A stretch of DNA of 64,000 bases, taken from the NCBI RefSeq assembly GCF_000472425.1, contig NZ_AXAI01000019.1, positions 1 to 64,000 on the forward strand, in the 5' to 3' direction. Both the position numbers and the translations under genes were made by a program. This DNA comes from Bradyrhizobium sp. Tv2a-2. Lineage in GTDB: Bacteria > Pseudomonadota > Alphaproteobacteria > Rhizobiales > Xanthobacteraceae. Each line of letters begins with the position of its first letter. Within the stretch, counting starts at the first letter, position 1. The notes under the pieces were generated by a model. It had not been told where the DNA came from. It was given only the letters and a program-made list of their open reading frames with translations, and did not search any database. Below, piece after piece: positions 1 to 8,932 of this stretch.

Positions 1-2
1 AG

Positions 3-251
3 CATTGGGCTCATCTGCGCACCTCGAATCCGATCGAGAGCGTGTTCTCCACGGTGCGGCACCGGACGGTGCGAACGAAAGGATCGCTCTCGCCGAAAAC
101 CGCGAAGCTGATGGTGTTCAAGTTGATCGACGCCGCATCGAAGACATGGCGCCGACTGAAAGGAACAAATCAGTTGCCGAAGGTCATCGCCGGTGTAAAG
201 TTTACTGACGGCATCGAGGTCATTCCGACCACTGAAAGCCACGCCGCCTGA
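3..251 (+). mobile_element. IS256-family (mutator-type) transposase, C-terminal fragment cut by window edge
   Basis: The reading frame is open from the window edge and ends at a TGA at 249-251. It reads NPIESVFSTVRHRT, then RTKGSLSPKTA, MVFKLIDAA and GVKFTDGIEVI. This is the characteristic C-terminal end of IS256/mutator transposases, after the catalytic Glu region. Only about 82 residues are visible, so I cannot say whether the gene is complete to the left. The terminal inverted repeat that should follow the stop codon was not identified with confidence. The fragment marks the left flank of the island region as transposon-rich. Confidence 0.8.
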
Positions 252-359
252 TCAGGCCGCGTCACCCAGAATCAGCCATAGCTCCAGGTTTGGACCGCGC
301 AGTGCATTCGCACGGTGACGAAGGTCACACTGGTCAGGGTGCGGGGCTTCGGTCTCGCG

Positions 360-572
360 TTACTTTTTTCGTATGACGTCGACGTTTCGGACCACGTCGA
401 CGTTTCGACGTGTGATTATTTCGCCTCTCTCGTTGGAAAGGCGACGCACAACCAGCCTAGATTGATCAGCCATCTTCGTGCTTTTGCCTGAGAGGATCTC
501 GCGGAACGCGCCGCGTATCTCGCGGTCCAGTACGGCTGTGCGATCCGGCTTCAGGTCAACCGTTTTGGCCAT
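360..572 (-). CDS. Small hypothetical protein (70 aa), coupled to the GAF protein
   Basis: I do not recognise this protein. It starts with ATG at 572, 17 nt inside the end of the upstream GAF-domain gene, so the two are probably translated from one mRNA. It is rich in Arg, Asp and Val and ends in a short repeated block, RNVDVV/RNVDVI, which reflects a repeated GTCGACGTTT-like DNA word near 375-405. It has no membrane segment or recognisable motif. It could be a non-genic extension; coupling to the upstream gene is the main support. Confidence 0.4.
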   Translation of the reverse strand: MAKTVDLKPDRTAVLDREIRGAFREILSGKSTKMADQSRLVVRRLSNERGEIITRRNVDVVRNVDVIRKK

Positions 573-1467
573 TCATTTCTCCCGCTGCGCTCGGCTCTGT
601 CCTTGGGCTCAGTATAACGCCTATCGACTGAGCCAAATCCCTGAGAGGCTGCACGTTTCCCTGCGTGAAGCGACCCACTCTGCTACTCGTTGCAACAAGA
701 ACTCCGATCGGCCTTCCATCGTTTACATCTGGAACGCAAATTGAAGCGACGCCCCGATACGTTGCCCTGTCATACTCTCGCTGCTGATCGCCCACACCTT
801 GAAAAACCTCTTGCGATGCGACGTCATCGGTTAGAAGCTCTCCGTCTCGCTGGTAGGCCAATCCTACATGACCGGCTCCGATCGCCCAAGCGCGCGGAAC
901 ATCTCCTGGCTGACCAAAATTTCGCCTGTAGTAAAGACAATGTAGTTCGCTGCCTTCCTGGAGGTAGACTGCAAAGTTCCATTGCTCTTCTTCTCGAATG
1001 CCAAAGAGCGGCGAACGCTGGTCGGCGACATTATCGAGTAGCTGTTTCACCACCTCCTCAAGCCTGTCCCGAGTAGAGGGTGTAAGCAAGGCACTTTCCA
1101 CAGCACGCGCCGCGATACTCAGGCAATTGATATGGGCCGAGAGCTGAATAAATTCCAGACGCTGCTTTGCGGCGGAGCTTTCCAGCTGCTCGGTCCGCCG
1201 CACCTCCTGAGCGAATTTTTGAAAGATCAGCGCGGGGGTTTCGTCAAACCAAAAAAGGCCCAATCCGAGCAGAAAGCCGCCAATTAATACCGCAACCTGC
1301 ATTGGCACCGCGAAGGCATGAACCCCCGGGGAAAGATCGGACACAGCTTTTAGCAGGCCAAGGATGGCGGGAGTTGCGATGGAGGAGAGAAAAAGTACGT
1401 ATCGGCGCAAGCGAGTCAGGGAGACGAACCACTTCCTGACTTCTCGATAGAAGCTTCGATCGAACAT
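556..1467 (-). CDS. Membrane-anchored GAF-domain protein
   Basis: This 303-aa protein has two hydrophobic segments near residues 22-45 and 52-75, then a charged helical linker and a GAF-like sensory domain at about residues 110-290 (for example GVASICVPDVNDGRPIGVLVATS, interrupted here only in description, near residue 240). GAF domains bind small ligands or act as dimeric signalling modules. No kinase, cyclase or HTH domain follows, so the output is unknown. The ATG at 1467 is preceded by GGGGGATCG, a good ribosome-binding site. It is followed by the overlapping 70-aa ORF. It lies outside the tRNA-derived repeat at 1636, so it may belong to yet another island or to flanking DNA. Confidence 0.65.
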   Translation of the reverse strand: MFDRSFYREVRKWFVSLTRLRRYVLFLSSIATPAILGLLKAVSDLSPGVHAFAVPMQVAVLIGGFLLGLGLFWFDETPALIFQKFAQEVRRTEQLESSAAKQRLEFIQLSAHINCLSIAARAVESALLTPSTRDRLEEVVKQLLDNVADQRSPLFGIREEEQWNFAVYLQEGSELHCLYYRRNFGQPGDVPRAWAIGAGHVGLAYQRDGELLTDDVASQEVFQGVGDQQREYDRATYRGVASICVPDVNDGRPIGVLVATSSRVGRFTQGNVQPLRDLAQSIGVILSPRTEPSAAGEMNGQNG

Positions 1468-1635
1468 CGATCCCCCATAGAGACCAGTTTATCCGATTCT
1501 GCTGTAAGACGCGCGAGCGACCTTAAAATCGGGCAATCGATTTGCTCGCACGCCGCTTACCTGATGCTTACCCGACGCGTACTCTGGGAGATTTTTGGCT
1601 CGTTAAGTTTGGGAAATTGTCTTGATATTCCAAGG

Positions 1636-1674
1636 TGGTGAGCGCGCTGGGGCTCGAACCCAGGACCCCGTGAT
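1636..1674. repeat. Third copy of the tRNA-Lys 3' end (39-bp att remnant)
   Basis: This stretch is identical to 38355-38393, from the encoded CCA end through the T arm into the anticodon loop of tRNA-Lys. The match stops inside the anticodon loop. Only the 3' half of a tRNA is present, so this is not a functional tRNA gene. It is best read as the left attachment site of island E1. Confidence 0.8.
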
Positions 1675-1795
1675 CAATACCTTACTGGACAAGGCTCGGA
1701 GCACACTCAATGCGCGCCGATCGTACAGCCCCTTGATCAGATTGCGCGATTGGCTGCCGAGTAAGTGCAGCGCGCGGGCACAACAGGAGCGGCAA

Positions 1796-1957
1796 ATGAA
1801 CGAATCCAGAAGGGAAAGAATCCGCGAGCTGATTCGGATGCTGGAGTCGGCTCAAGAGCAAGTTCATGCCCTCTTGGTGGAAGAAGAAAACACGTTCCTG
1901 GCTGCACGCTGTGTGCCACTTGGCGTGGGATCCCAGCGCCGATCGACATTCTCCTGA
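1796..1957 (+). CDS. Small hypothetical protein, probably truncated
   Basis: The ORF begins with ATG at 1796, preceded by CAGGAGCGG. Its first about 35 residues form an amphipathic charged helix (RERIRELIRMLESAQEQVHAL) that resembles small proteins common in Bradyrhizobium genomes. After EEENTFLA the sequence turns into composition unlike the N-terminus, suggesting that the 3' part was lost or frameshifted. An open frame continues upstream to 1622 across the att repeat, but that extension is a tRNA shadow. Function unknown. Confidence 0.4.
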   Translation: MNESRRERIRELIRMLESAQEQVHALLVEEENTFLAARCVPLGVGSQRRSTFS

Positions 1958-2284
1958 TCGACTTCACGACTGCGGGGTCAATGTTGGGCGGCCCTTTCAC
2001 AGACTGGCAGCGGTAGAGAGCGTTATGAGGAGATTGCGCTCGCCGTGATCGTGGAAGCGCAACTCGTACCGTCGCGGAAGGATGCATTACGCCATCGACT
2101 TCCGGTCTTGGCGTACCTGGCATGTACGCTAGATGTTTGCTCTTTGGGGGGACGCGGACTCGATATGCTCAAGCTGAGTTTTTCTTGGGTTGACCCTTCG
2201 CGACATACTGCACCCCGCACCACCTCGGTCGCTAGCGGAAATTGACAACGAAGTTGAAATACATGTTGTCTTGAGGTCGAAAGA
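1958..2284. other. Gene-poor stretch
   Basis: I see no supported gene here. Short frames on both strands have no ribosome-binding site or recognisable sequence. It lies downstream of the convergent deaminase gene and the small ORF at 1796. Confidence 0.5.
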
Positions 2285-3574
2285 TCATGTTGGTCGCTCA
2301 CTAGAATGGTTAATCACGCAGCCCGAGCTATGCGATGATAGCTCGTCTGCGCCGCGCGCCAGCGCCTGCATGCGTTGGAGATCGACGCGTTGGCCGTGGC
2401 TGACGACCTGCCGAGGCGGCGCGTGAAAACGCAACGCCTCGATGATGTTCGGTTGGCCGAGCACGACGAGGTTGGCGTGGCCGCCGACCAAGAGACCAAA
2501 GCCTGGAACGTTCATAGCCTTCGCGGCCGCGACCGTCACCATGTCATATAGCCGCTCGATATCCTCGCGACCGGTCATCCAGAGCATGTGCGCGGTCAGG
2601 AACGCGACCTCAAGCATGTTGTTACGGCCGAACGGATAGTACGCGTCGGAGATGTCATCCTGGCCGAGGCAAACATTGATACCCTCGGTGAGCAGGTCCT
2701 TTACCCGGGCATGCAGCGGGCCGGTGTGGGGATCGCTGACAACGGAGACCTGCGCCCTGCGCAATGTGCCGGATAGACGCTGGAGATACGGCTCCGCATA
2801 CAGCGCCATAGCGCGGCAATGATGAGCCAACGCCCGCCCGTTCCAACCACGGCGAATGGTCTCCGTTGCCATCATCTCCAGCGTGCGCAAGCTGGCGTCA
2901 CCGGCATCGTCGAGCAGCATCGAAATGTCGGAGTTGTGCGCCCGTGCAAGATCGAAGCAGAAGTCGATGTGCTTCTGGGCTTCCGCATCCGTGAACTCGA
3001 TCCACGGAATGCCGCCCACCACGTCGGACCCGAGCGCCATCGCCTCGTGCATCAGGCGGTCGGTGCCGGGGTCCTTGATGATGCCCTCCTGGGCGAAGGC
3101 AACGACCTGCAGTTCGACGATGCCGCGAAACTCCTCGCGCACCGCGATCAGGGCCCTCACGCCTTCGAGGCGCGCCTTGCTATCGACATCGGCAAACGCG
3201 CGGATGTGCAGATTGCCGTGCAGCGCGGCCAGCGCTACCGCGCGGCGGGCATTCCGCACGATCCAGGAGGCATCGTAGTTGGCCTTGACCAAGCTTGCGA
3301 GGTCGATCGCGGCGAGCGCCTTGCCCATGCCCGCTCCGTGATAGGCGGCGAGCGCGGCCTCGTTCATCATCGGCAGGGTCCAAACCTTGCATAAGTGTAG
3401 ATGCGGGTTTGCGAACGATTCGGTGACGAGGCTGCCTTCGGCATCGATCTCATCCCGCGCCAGAACACTTAGCCTCTTGCCGATGTCGGCGATGCGCCCG
3501 TCGGTGATGGCGATATCGAACAGCTCATCGCCCTTCCGCCGTAGACGCGCATTTCGAATGCAGAGGTCGACCAT
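2285..3574 (-). CDS. Cytosine deaminase-like amidohydrolase
   Basis: This 429-aa metal-dependent hydrolase belongs to the amidohydrolase superfamily, in the branch of cytosine deaminase and triazine-ring aminohydrolases. Visible motifs are the HxH metal site in NPHLHLCK (about residues 56-60), the DDAGD/RTLEMM segment, the His in ALAHHC and the catalytic Asp region GQDDISDAYYPFG. The ATG at 3574 follows GAGGAAGG. The gene is 49 nt downstream of an NCS2 base permease on the same strand, so the likely role is deaminating an imported cytosine-like base in the cytoplasm. Substrate is an inference; related enzymes act on isocytosine, creatinine or s-triazines. The C-terminal about 25 residues look variable. 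Confidence 0.8.
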   Translation of the reverse strand: MVDLCIRNARLRRKGDELFDIAITDGRIADIGKRLSVLARDEIDAEGSLVTESFANPHLHLCKVWTLPMMNEAALAAYHGAGMGKALAAIDLASLVKANYDASWIVRNARRAVALAALHGNLHIRAFADVDSKARLEGVRALIAVREEFRGIVELQVVAFAQEGIIKDPGTDRLMHEAMALGSDVVGGIPWIEFTDAEAQKHIDFCFDLARAHNSDISMLLDDAGDASLRTLEMMATETIRRGWNGRALAHHCRAMALYAEPYLQRLSGTLRRAQVSVVSDPHTGPLHARVKDLLTEGINVCLGQDDISDAYYPFGRNNMLEVAFLTAHMLWMTGREDIERLYDMVTVAAAKAMNVPGFGLLVGGHANLVVLGQPNIIEALRFHAPPRQVVSHGQRVDLQRMQALARGADELSSHSSGCVINHSSERPT

Positions 3575-3623
3575 GATCCTTCCTCAGAAATCGCCCGCGC
3601 CAATTGCTTCCAGCGCCTGGACG

Positions 3624-4934
3624 TTATTCCAGCGACCTGTTCCAAGCCAGAATTTGATAGAGGATGATGGCTCCGAATGTCGCGGTGCCAATTCCTCCCA
3701 TAGCGAAAGCGCCGAACTTGAGCGTGAGGTCGCCGGCGCCAGCTATAAGCGCCGCGGCGACGGTGATCAGATTTCTAGGGTTGGAGAAGTCGACCTTGTT
3801 CTCCACCCAGATCCGGCCCGCCATGGCGGCTATCAACCCAAACAGCACAATCGATAAGCCGCCGATCACGGGACTTGGGATCGACAGGATGATCGCACCA
3901 AATTTCGGCGAGAAGCCAAGCAAGATAGACACGATGGCAGCCGTCGCAAACAGAAGAGTCGAATAGACCTTCGTTGCTGCCATCACACCAATATTTTCTG
4001 CGTAAGTCGTGACGCCGGTGCCTCCGCCGAAGCCGGACACGATCGTTGCCAAGCTGTCTCCCAAAAACGCGCGGCCCAGGAAGCTGTCGAGGCTTCTGCC
4101 TGTCATGACACCGATGGCTTTGATGTGGCCAAGGTTCTCCGCGACAAGAATGATCGCGACGGGTGCGATCAAGAACATCGCGTCAGTATGGAAACTCGGG
4201 CCTCTGAATTTAGGCATGCCTATCCACGGCGCGGCGGCCAGTGCCGTGAAGTCGATGGGTTTCCCGAATCCCAGGCGATTTGCCAGCAACAAGTACAGCA
4301 GATAGCCGGCAACGGCTCCGATGATGATCGGCAGCCTGCGCCAAATTCCCGGCGCTGCCACGTTAGTCAATCCGACGACCATAACCGTAAACAGCCCGAT
4401 CCAGGTATCGAGTTGGCTACCGCTTACCGATTTAACAGCCACGGGAGCGAGATTGAGCCCGATTGCTGCCACCACGGCGCCAGTGACGACCGGCGGCATC
4501 AATCGCTCGACCCAGCCAACGCCGGATTGCATGACAATCAGAGCCATGACGCCGTACAGCACACCGGCGGCAATTATGCCGCCAAGCGCAACATCCAGGT
4601 GTTGGTTTGGTCCATGCCCGGAATAGCCGGTTGCGGCTATGACAACGGAAATGAAGGAGAAGCTCGAACCCAGGTAGCTCGGCACACGTCCCGCAACTGC
4701 CACAAAGAAAATGAGGGTGCCAACGCCCGAAAACAGCAGTGCCAGGTTGGGGTCAAAACCCATGATGAGCGGCGCGATAATAGTCCCGCCGGCCATCGCG
4801 ACCGCGTGCTGCGAGCCCGAAATGATCGTCTGACCCCACGGCAGGCGCTCCTCCGGCATGATCACGCCCGTGGTTTTCAGTTTCCAAGTGGGGAAGTAGC
4901 CTCGTTGCGCTTCAGGGATCGTAGCGGTCGACAT
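3624..4934 (-). CDS. NCS2-family uracil/xanthine permease
   Basis: This 436-aa inner-membrane transporter has about 12-14 hydrophobic segments. Recognisable NCS2 features include QHAVAMAGGTIIAPL near the N-terminus, the LGSSFSFI segment and the substrate-binding region near GGGTGVTTYAENIGVMA (about residue 305). The family imports nucleobases by proton symport; the sequence fits the uracil (UraA/RutG-like) side. The ATG at 4934 is preceded by TAGGAAC. It is the first gene of a two-gene unit with the deaminase, giving an import-and-deaminate pair for pyrimidine bases. The exact base is not readable from sequence alone. Confidence 0.85.
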   Translation of the reverse strand: MSTATIPEAQRGYFPTWKLKTTGVIMPEERLPWGQTIISGSQHAVAMAGGTIIAPLIMGFDPNLALLFSGVGTLIFFVAVAGRVPSYLGSSFSFISVVIAATGYSGHGPNQHLDVALGGIIAAGVLYGVMALIVMQSGVGWVERLMPPVVTGAVVAAIGLNLAPVAVKSVSGSQLDTWIGLFTVMVVGLTNVAAPGIWRRLPIIIGAVAGYLLYLLLANRLGFGKPIDFTALAAAPWIGMPKFRGPSFHTDAMFLIAPVAIILVAENLGHIKAIGVMTGRSLDSFLGRAFLGDSLATIVSGFGGGTGVTTYAENIGVMAATKVYSTLLFATAAIVSILLGFSPKFGAIILSIPSPVIGGLSIVLFGLIAAMAGRIWVENKVDFSNPRNLITVAAALIAGAGDLTLKFGAFAMGGIGTATFGAIILYQILAWNRSLE

Positions 4935-5174
4935 GTTCCTACCCCACTCTGTTGAGCAACGCGCTCAAGCTGTCCGACGACGGCGAGCGCGGGGGTAGTA
5001 TATCTCAACGCCGGCCGGCGGGCAGGTCGGTATAACGGCGGGAATGGTGCGTGGTGCTTGGAGCATCGCCTCGGTACCCGGCGTGGAGGTCACAAACAAG
5101 ACGTCGGCTGAAGTGCGACGAGTTCATTGGCAAATTAGCAGCAGTACGCGCGTGAACGTGAAACCGCGGCCGCG

Positions 5175-6308
5175 TCAACCTAGATGGACGTCAGAATCAG
5201 GCGCAACCAAATCATCATCGCCTCCATCGTGGCTCCGAAGCCGAACCCCCGAGGTCTTGTCGAACACGTGATATCGTTTGAAGGTCAGCCAGACCGGATC
5301 GCCGGTCCGGTGGTCGCCGCCGCACGCGGTTTGGGCGTGGACCTCGCGCTCTCCAATGGAGATGGTCAGGAACGTCGTGTCCCGCGGCGGAAGCGTTATG
5401 CTCTCGGCGATCGTTCCCTGCAGTCCGTCGGCCCGCGGCTCGCGTGACACCTCCACGTCCTCGGGGCGCACGCCCACCCACATCTGCGCAAGCGTCTCCC
5501 TGTTGGGCATCCTGTGACCATCGATCAGGCTGATCGGCGGCGCCCCGGGGCTGATGTTCAGGAACGCGGCCACGAAGGTGTTCTTAGGCGCGTCATAGAT
5601 CTCCCGAGGCGCTCCCACTTGCTCAATCCGCCCGCGATCCATCACGGCCAGTATGTCGGCCAGCAGGAGAGCCTCATGATGGTCGTGGGTGACGTACACC
5701 GTGGTGATTTTGAATTGCTTGAGAAGACGTTTCAGATTGACGCGATACTTCTCGCGTAGCGTCTGATCAAGATTGGCGAACGGCTCATCGACCAGGAAGA
5801 CCGCGGCGTCACGGGTAATACAGCGCCCCAAGGCGACGCGCTGTTTTTCACCACCTGATAGCGTGGTCGGTTTGCGGTCAAGCAGATAGGCAAGCTCGAC
5901 CCCCATCAGCGCGCTGGTGCGCTCGAACTTTGCTCGGGCGAGCGCGTCAAGGGCGGCGGTCTTCTTGCGGAAGAGGAAGTAGGAGCGGACATTCGTTCGG
6001 GAGACCAAGTTTGGATAGAGCGCGTAGTTCTGAAAGACCATGCCGATCCGGCGCTCCCCTGGGCTTACGGCCTTCATATCCGCGTCATTGAAAAGCACGT
6101 CTCCCGAGTCAGGTTGCAGTAGCCCTGCGATGAGCTTCAGCAGGGTTGTCTTGCCGCAGCCACTCGGCCCCAGCACAACCATCGTCTGGCCGTCAGGCAC
6201 CCGCAGCGTCAAGTCACGGATCGCGACCGTCGACCTCCGCCCGCCACCAAAAATCCCGGAAGACTCACTTAGCGTCTTGCAGACGTCGCGCAGATCGATC
6301 TGTGCCAC
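5175..6308 (-). CDS. Sugar-type ABC transporter ATP-binding protein (MalK/UgpC-like), orphan
   Basis: This 377-aa protein has Walker A GPSGCGKT (residues 47-54), signature LSGGEKQR, Walker B VFLVDEPFANLD and the switch His in THDH, followed by a C-terminal TOBE-type regulatory domain (VGVRPEDVEVS). This is the architecture of ATPases energising carbohydrate importers. I chose the GTG at 6308, with GAGGAG seven bases upstream; a longer open frame to 6728 has unlikely composition. No permease or binding-protein genes are adjacent, so it must serve transporters encoded elsewhere or be a leftover of a larger operon. The divergent GH15 gene suggests a link to oligosaccharide use. Confidence 0.85.
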   Translation of the reverse strand: MAQIDLRDVCKTLSESSGIFGGGRRSTVAIRDLTLRVPDGQTMVVLGPSGCGKTTLLKLIAGLLQPDSGDVLFNDADMKAVSPGERRIGMVFQNYALYPNLVSRTNVRSYFLFRKKTAALDALARAKFERTSALMGVELAYLLDRKPTTLSGGEKQRVALGRCITRDAAVFLVDEPFANLDQTLREKYRVNLKRLLKQFKITTVYVTHDHHEALLLADILAVMDRGRIEQVGAPREIYDAPKNTFVAAFLNISPGAPPISLIDGHRMPNRETLAQMWVGVRPEDVEVSREPRADGLQGTIAESITLPPRDTTFLTISIGEREVHAQTACGGDHRTGDPVWLTFKRYHVFDKTSGVRLRSHDGGDDDLVAPDSDVHLG

Positions 6309-6626
6309 GGGCACTCCTCGGCCGCTCCGGCTAGGCGTGCGACAAGTAGCATGGAATACTATCGGCACCAATCGCCCGCGGTCGGGTGGCGACTTGCGTT
6401 CGGCTCGAAACGGGGGTGGTGCCCGACAACATGCGCCGCAGGATCCGGAACCACCCACCGATCGCGCGATGTTCGGCGCACTGCAACGGACCGATCCGCG
6501 CTGTAAGGTCGGAGCGGCTGGCTGGAACGCATTTGATATCCGGTCTGTTTTTTGCCTCCTCAGGGCATTGACGATACGCCCGTCGTGGGGCTCGATTGGC
6601 GTCGAGCGAGCGGAGGAGACGAGATC
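6309..6626. promoter_or_regulatory. Divergent intergenic region between ABC ATPase and GH15 gene
   Basis: The two genes are transcribed away from each other, so promoters for both should lie here. The ribosome-binding sites are clear at each end (GAGGAG for the ATPase, GGAGGAGACG for the hydrolase). I could not pick convincing -35/-10 boxes and see no other gene. Confidence 0.4.
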
Positions 6627-8471
6627 ATGGGCTACAAGCCGATCGAATCCTACGGCGTCATCGGCGACCTGCACACCGTCGCCCTGGTTGGCATTGACGG
6701 GTCCATCGACTGGTGTTGCCTGCCGCACTTTGACTCGCCGAGCGTCTTTGCAGCGATCCTCGACGACCAGAAAGGGGGCTCATTCCGCATCGCCAGTCTC
6801 TACGAGGCGCAGCACAAACAGATGTACATGCCTGATAGCAACGTCCTGGTGACGCGCTTTCTTAGCGACCAGGGCGTCGGTGAGGTCGTGGACTTCATGC
6901 CGGTCCAAGGCACGCGCGAGATCAGAAAGATCCACCAGATCGTCCGGGTAGTGCGGGCGGTGCGTGGGTCGGTTCGCTTTCGCCTCGACTGCCGGCCGGC
7001 TTTCGACTTCGCCCGCCGGCCCCACCAGGTCGTCCTGGAGGGCCGGGGAGCAATCTTCGAGGCGCAAGGCATGAAAGTCTCGTTGGTCAGCCGCTTCCCG
7101 CTTGTTCGGCAAGGCGACGGCGTCGCAGCCGAGTTCGTCCTCAACCCCGGCGAGACGACCACGTTTATCCTCCGCCAGGTGGAGGGGAACGGCCACGACA
7201 GCGTTCATGACGGGGTCTTACTCGAGGCGCGGCTAGTCGGCACGGAGGCCCTGACGCAGACCCTGGCCTTTTGGCGGCAGTGGCTGAGGAAGTGCAACTA
7301 TTCAGGTCGCTGGCGCGAGATGGTCCACCGCTCGGCGCTGGTGTTGAAGCTGCTGACGTTCGCACCGACCGGCGCGATCGTAGCGGCGCCGACCTGCGGG
7401 CTGCCGGAAGAGATCGGCGGGGTGCGCAACTGGGACTATCGCTATACTTGGGTGCGCGACGCCGCCTTCACCAATTACGCCTTCCTGCGCCTGGGGCTGA
7501 CGTCGGAGGCAGAGCAGTTCATGGCCTGGTTGGAGCAACGGGCCGTCGAGGGCGCCCGGGGCTACCCGTTGCAGACTATGTATCGCATCGACGGCGGGCA
7601 CGAATTGCCCGAGGAGGTCCTCGGCCACCTCGATGGCTACCGCGGCTCGCGTCCGGTGCGAGTCGGCAACGCCGCTGCCGAGCAGCTGCAGCTGGACATC
7701 TATGGCGAGCTGATGGACGCCGTCTACCTGTACGACAAGTACGGGACGCCGACCGCCTATGACTTCTGGTGCCACCTGCGCAAGATGCTGGACTGGGTGG
7801 CGAACAACTGGGAGCGAGCCGACGATGGCATCTGGGAGGTGCGCGGTGGACAGCAGCAGTTCGTCTACTCCAAGGTGCAGTGCTGGGTGGCGCTAGACCG
7901 AGCGATCCGCCTTGCGCAGAAGCGGAGCCTGCCGCTGGACCGCACCCGCCTGGCCGCGGAGCGAGACCGCATCTACGAGGCCATCATGACGCACGGCTGG
8001 GACACGGAGCGGCAGACCTTCGTGCAGCACTTCGCCACCGACGCGGTGGATGCGTCGAACCTGATCATGCCGCTCGTCTTCTTCCTGTCGCCGACCGACC
8101 CCCGCATGCGCGGGACGTTGGATCGGACCATGGCGGAGCTGGTCTCCGACAGCCTAGTGTACCGCTACGAGATCGGCAGAGGAGCCGGCGACGGCCTGAC
8201 TGGGAGCGAGGGGACGTTCAATATGTGTACGTTCTGGCTGGTGGAAGCGCTGGCCCGGGCGGGCCGCGCCGAGGAGGCCCGCTTCATCTTCGAGAAGATG
8301 CTGACCTACGCCAACCACCTCGGTCTGTACGCCGAGGAGACGGGTCCCCGTGGCGAAGCGCTGGGCAACTTCCCGCAGGCATTCACTCACATCGGGTTGA
8401 TAAGCGCCGCGTTCAACCTGGACCGCCGACTCGGCGTGCGTGGGGCCTTGAGTAGTAGGGGCGGGCCATGA
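6627..8471 (+). CDS. Glycoside hydrolase family 15 protein (glucoamylase/trehalase-like)
   Basis: This 614-aa protein begins MGYKPIESYGVIGD and carries the GH15 N-terminal beta domain (DGSIDWCCLPHFDSPS) followed by the (alpha/alpha)6 barrel. Key motifs are GVRNWDYRYTWVRDA, the acid-residue region ELPEEVLGHLDGYRGS and the C-terminal EETGPRGEALGNFPQAFTH, which carries the second catalytic Glu region. The family hydrolyses alpha-glucosidic bonds; bacterial members of this shape include trehalases and glucodextranases. There is no signal peptide, so it is probably cytoplasmic. The ATG at 6627 follows GGAGGAGACGAGATC. It overlaps the next gene by 4 nt. Its very high GC and codon use differ from the neighbouring IS-rich DNA. 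Confidence 0.85.
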   Translation: MGYKPIESYGVIGDLHTVALVGIDGSIDWCCLPHFDSPSVFAAILDDQKGGSFRIASLYEAQHKQMYMPDSNVLVTRFLSDQGVGEVVDFMPVQGTREIRKIHQIVRVVRAVRGSVRFRLDCRPAFDFARRPHQVVLEGRGAIFEAQGMKVSLVSRFPLVRQGDGVAAEFVLNPGETTTFILRQVEGNGHDSVHDGVLLEARLVGTEALTQTLAFWRQWLRKCNYSGRWREMVHRSALVLKLLTFAPTGAIVAAPTCGLPEEIGGVRNWDYRYTWVRDAAFTNYAFLRLGLTSEAEQFMAWLEQRAVEGARGYPLQTMYRIDGGHELPEEVLGHLDGYRGSRPVRVGNAAAEQLQLDIYGELMDAVYLYDKYGTPTAYDFWCHLRKMLDWVANNWERADDGIWEVRGGQQQFVYSKVQCWVALDRAIRLAQKRSLPLDRTRLAAERDRIYEAIMTHGWDTERQTFVQHFATDAVDASNLIMPLVFFLSPTDPRMRGTLDRTMAELVSDSLVYRYEIGRGAGDGLTGSEGTFNMCTFWLVEALARAGRAEEARFIFEKMLTYANHLGLYAEETGPRGEALGNFPQAFTHIGLISAAFNLDRRLGVRGALSSRGGP

Positions 8472-8932
8472 GCGCGCAGGTCGCTTACCTAGGGACTTGT
8501 GTCCCGGACTGGGTGAGGGAGCTTTCGAGCAGCGATCCGCTCCAGCGCCGCCTCGGCGCATATGCCCTGGGCGAGATCGGCCCCGCGGCAACCGAGGCTG
8601 TGTCCGACCTCGCCGCGGCCCTCCAGGACCCGGTAGCGTTCGTGCGCGTCTGGGCGGCGGCGGCCCTCGCCCGGGTGGCGCCGTCGGGTGGAGAGTCGGT
8701 CACCGTCCTCATCGCGGAGTTGGACGACGAGCTTGCCTTCGTCCGCAGCCTGGCGGCCTGGCACCTCGGGCGCCTCGGTCCGGCCTTCCCGGGGATCGAA
8801 CAAGCGCTCCTCCCCCTCCGACAGCTAGCGGGTGATAAGGATCCGAGCGTGCGGGTGGAGGCGGCGCTAGCGCTGGGGATGCTCGAGGGGAAGGGCGCCC
8901 CGCCGCCGGAGCTGAAGTCCTTGTCCACTTGA
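8468..8932 (+). CDS. HEAT-repeat protein (154 aa)
   Basis: Three to four HEAT/PBS-lyase-type repeats are visible: RRLGAYALGEIG, VRVWAAAALARVA, VRSLAAWHLGRLG and VRVEAALALGML, each beginning with a segment such as DPVAF or DPSV. Such repeats form an alpha solenoid used for protein contacts. The start codon overlaps the stop of the GH15 gene (ATGA), so the proteins are translationally coupled and may interact. No catalytic domain is present. Its actual partner is unknown; the idea that it scaffolds or regulates the hydrolase is inference from coupling only. Confidence 0.75.
   Translation: MSAQVAYLGTCVPDWVRELSSSDPLQRRLGAYALGEIGPAATEAVSDLAAALQDPVAFVRVWAAAALARVAPSGGESVTVLIAELDDELAFVRSLAAWHLGRLGPAFPGIEQALLPLRQLAGDKDPSVRVEAALALGMLEGKGAPPPELKSLST

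Noticed and set aside
1636..1710. A tRNA gene at the left repeat
   Set aside because: Only the 3' half matches; after the anticodon loop the sequence diverges, so no cloverleaf can form.
1622..1795. Start of a 111-aa ORF running across the tRNA-like repeat
   Set aside because: The first part is translation of the tRNA remnant; the credible start is the ATG at 1796.
6309..6728. N-terminal extension of the ABC ATPase (longer frame from 6728)
   Set aside because: The extension is Arg/Pro-rich and overlaps the start of the GH15 gene, while GTG at 6308 has a clear ribosome-binding site and gives the normal family start.
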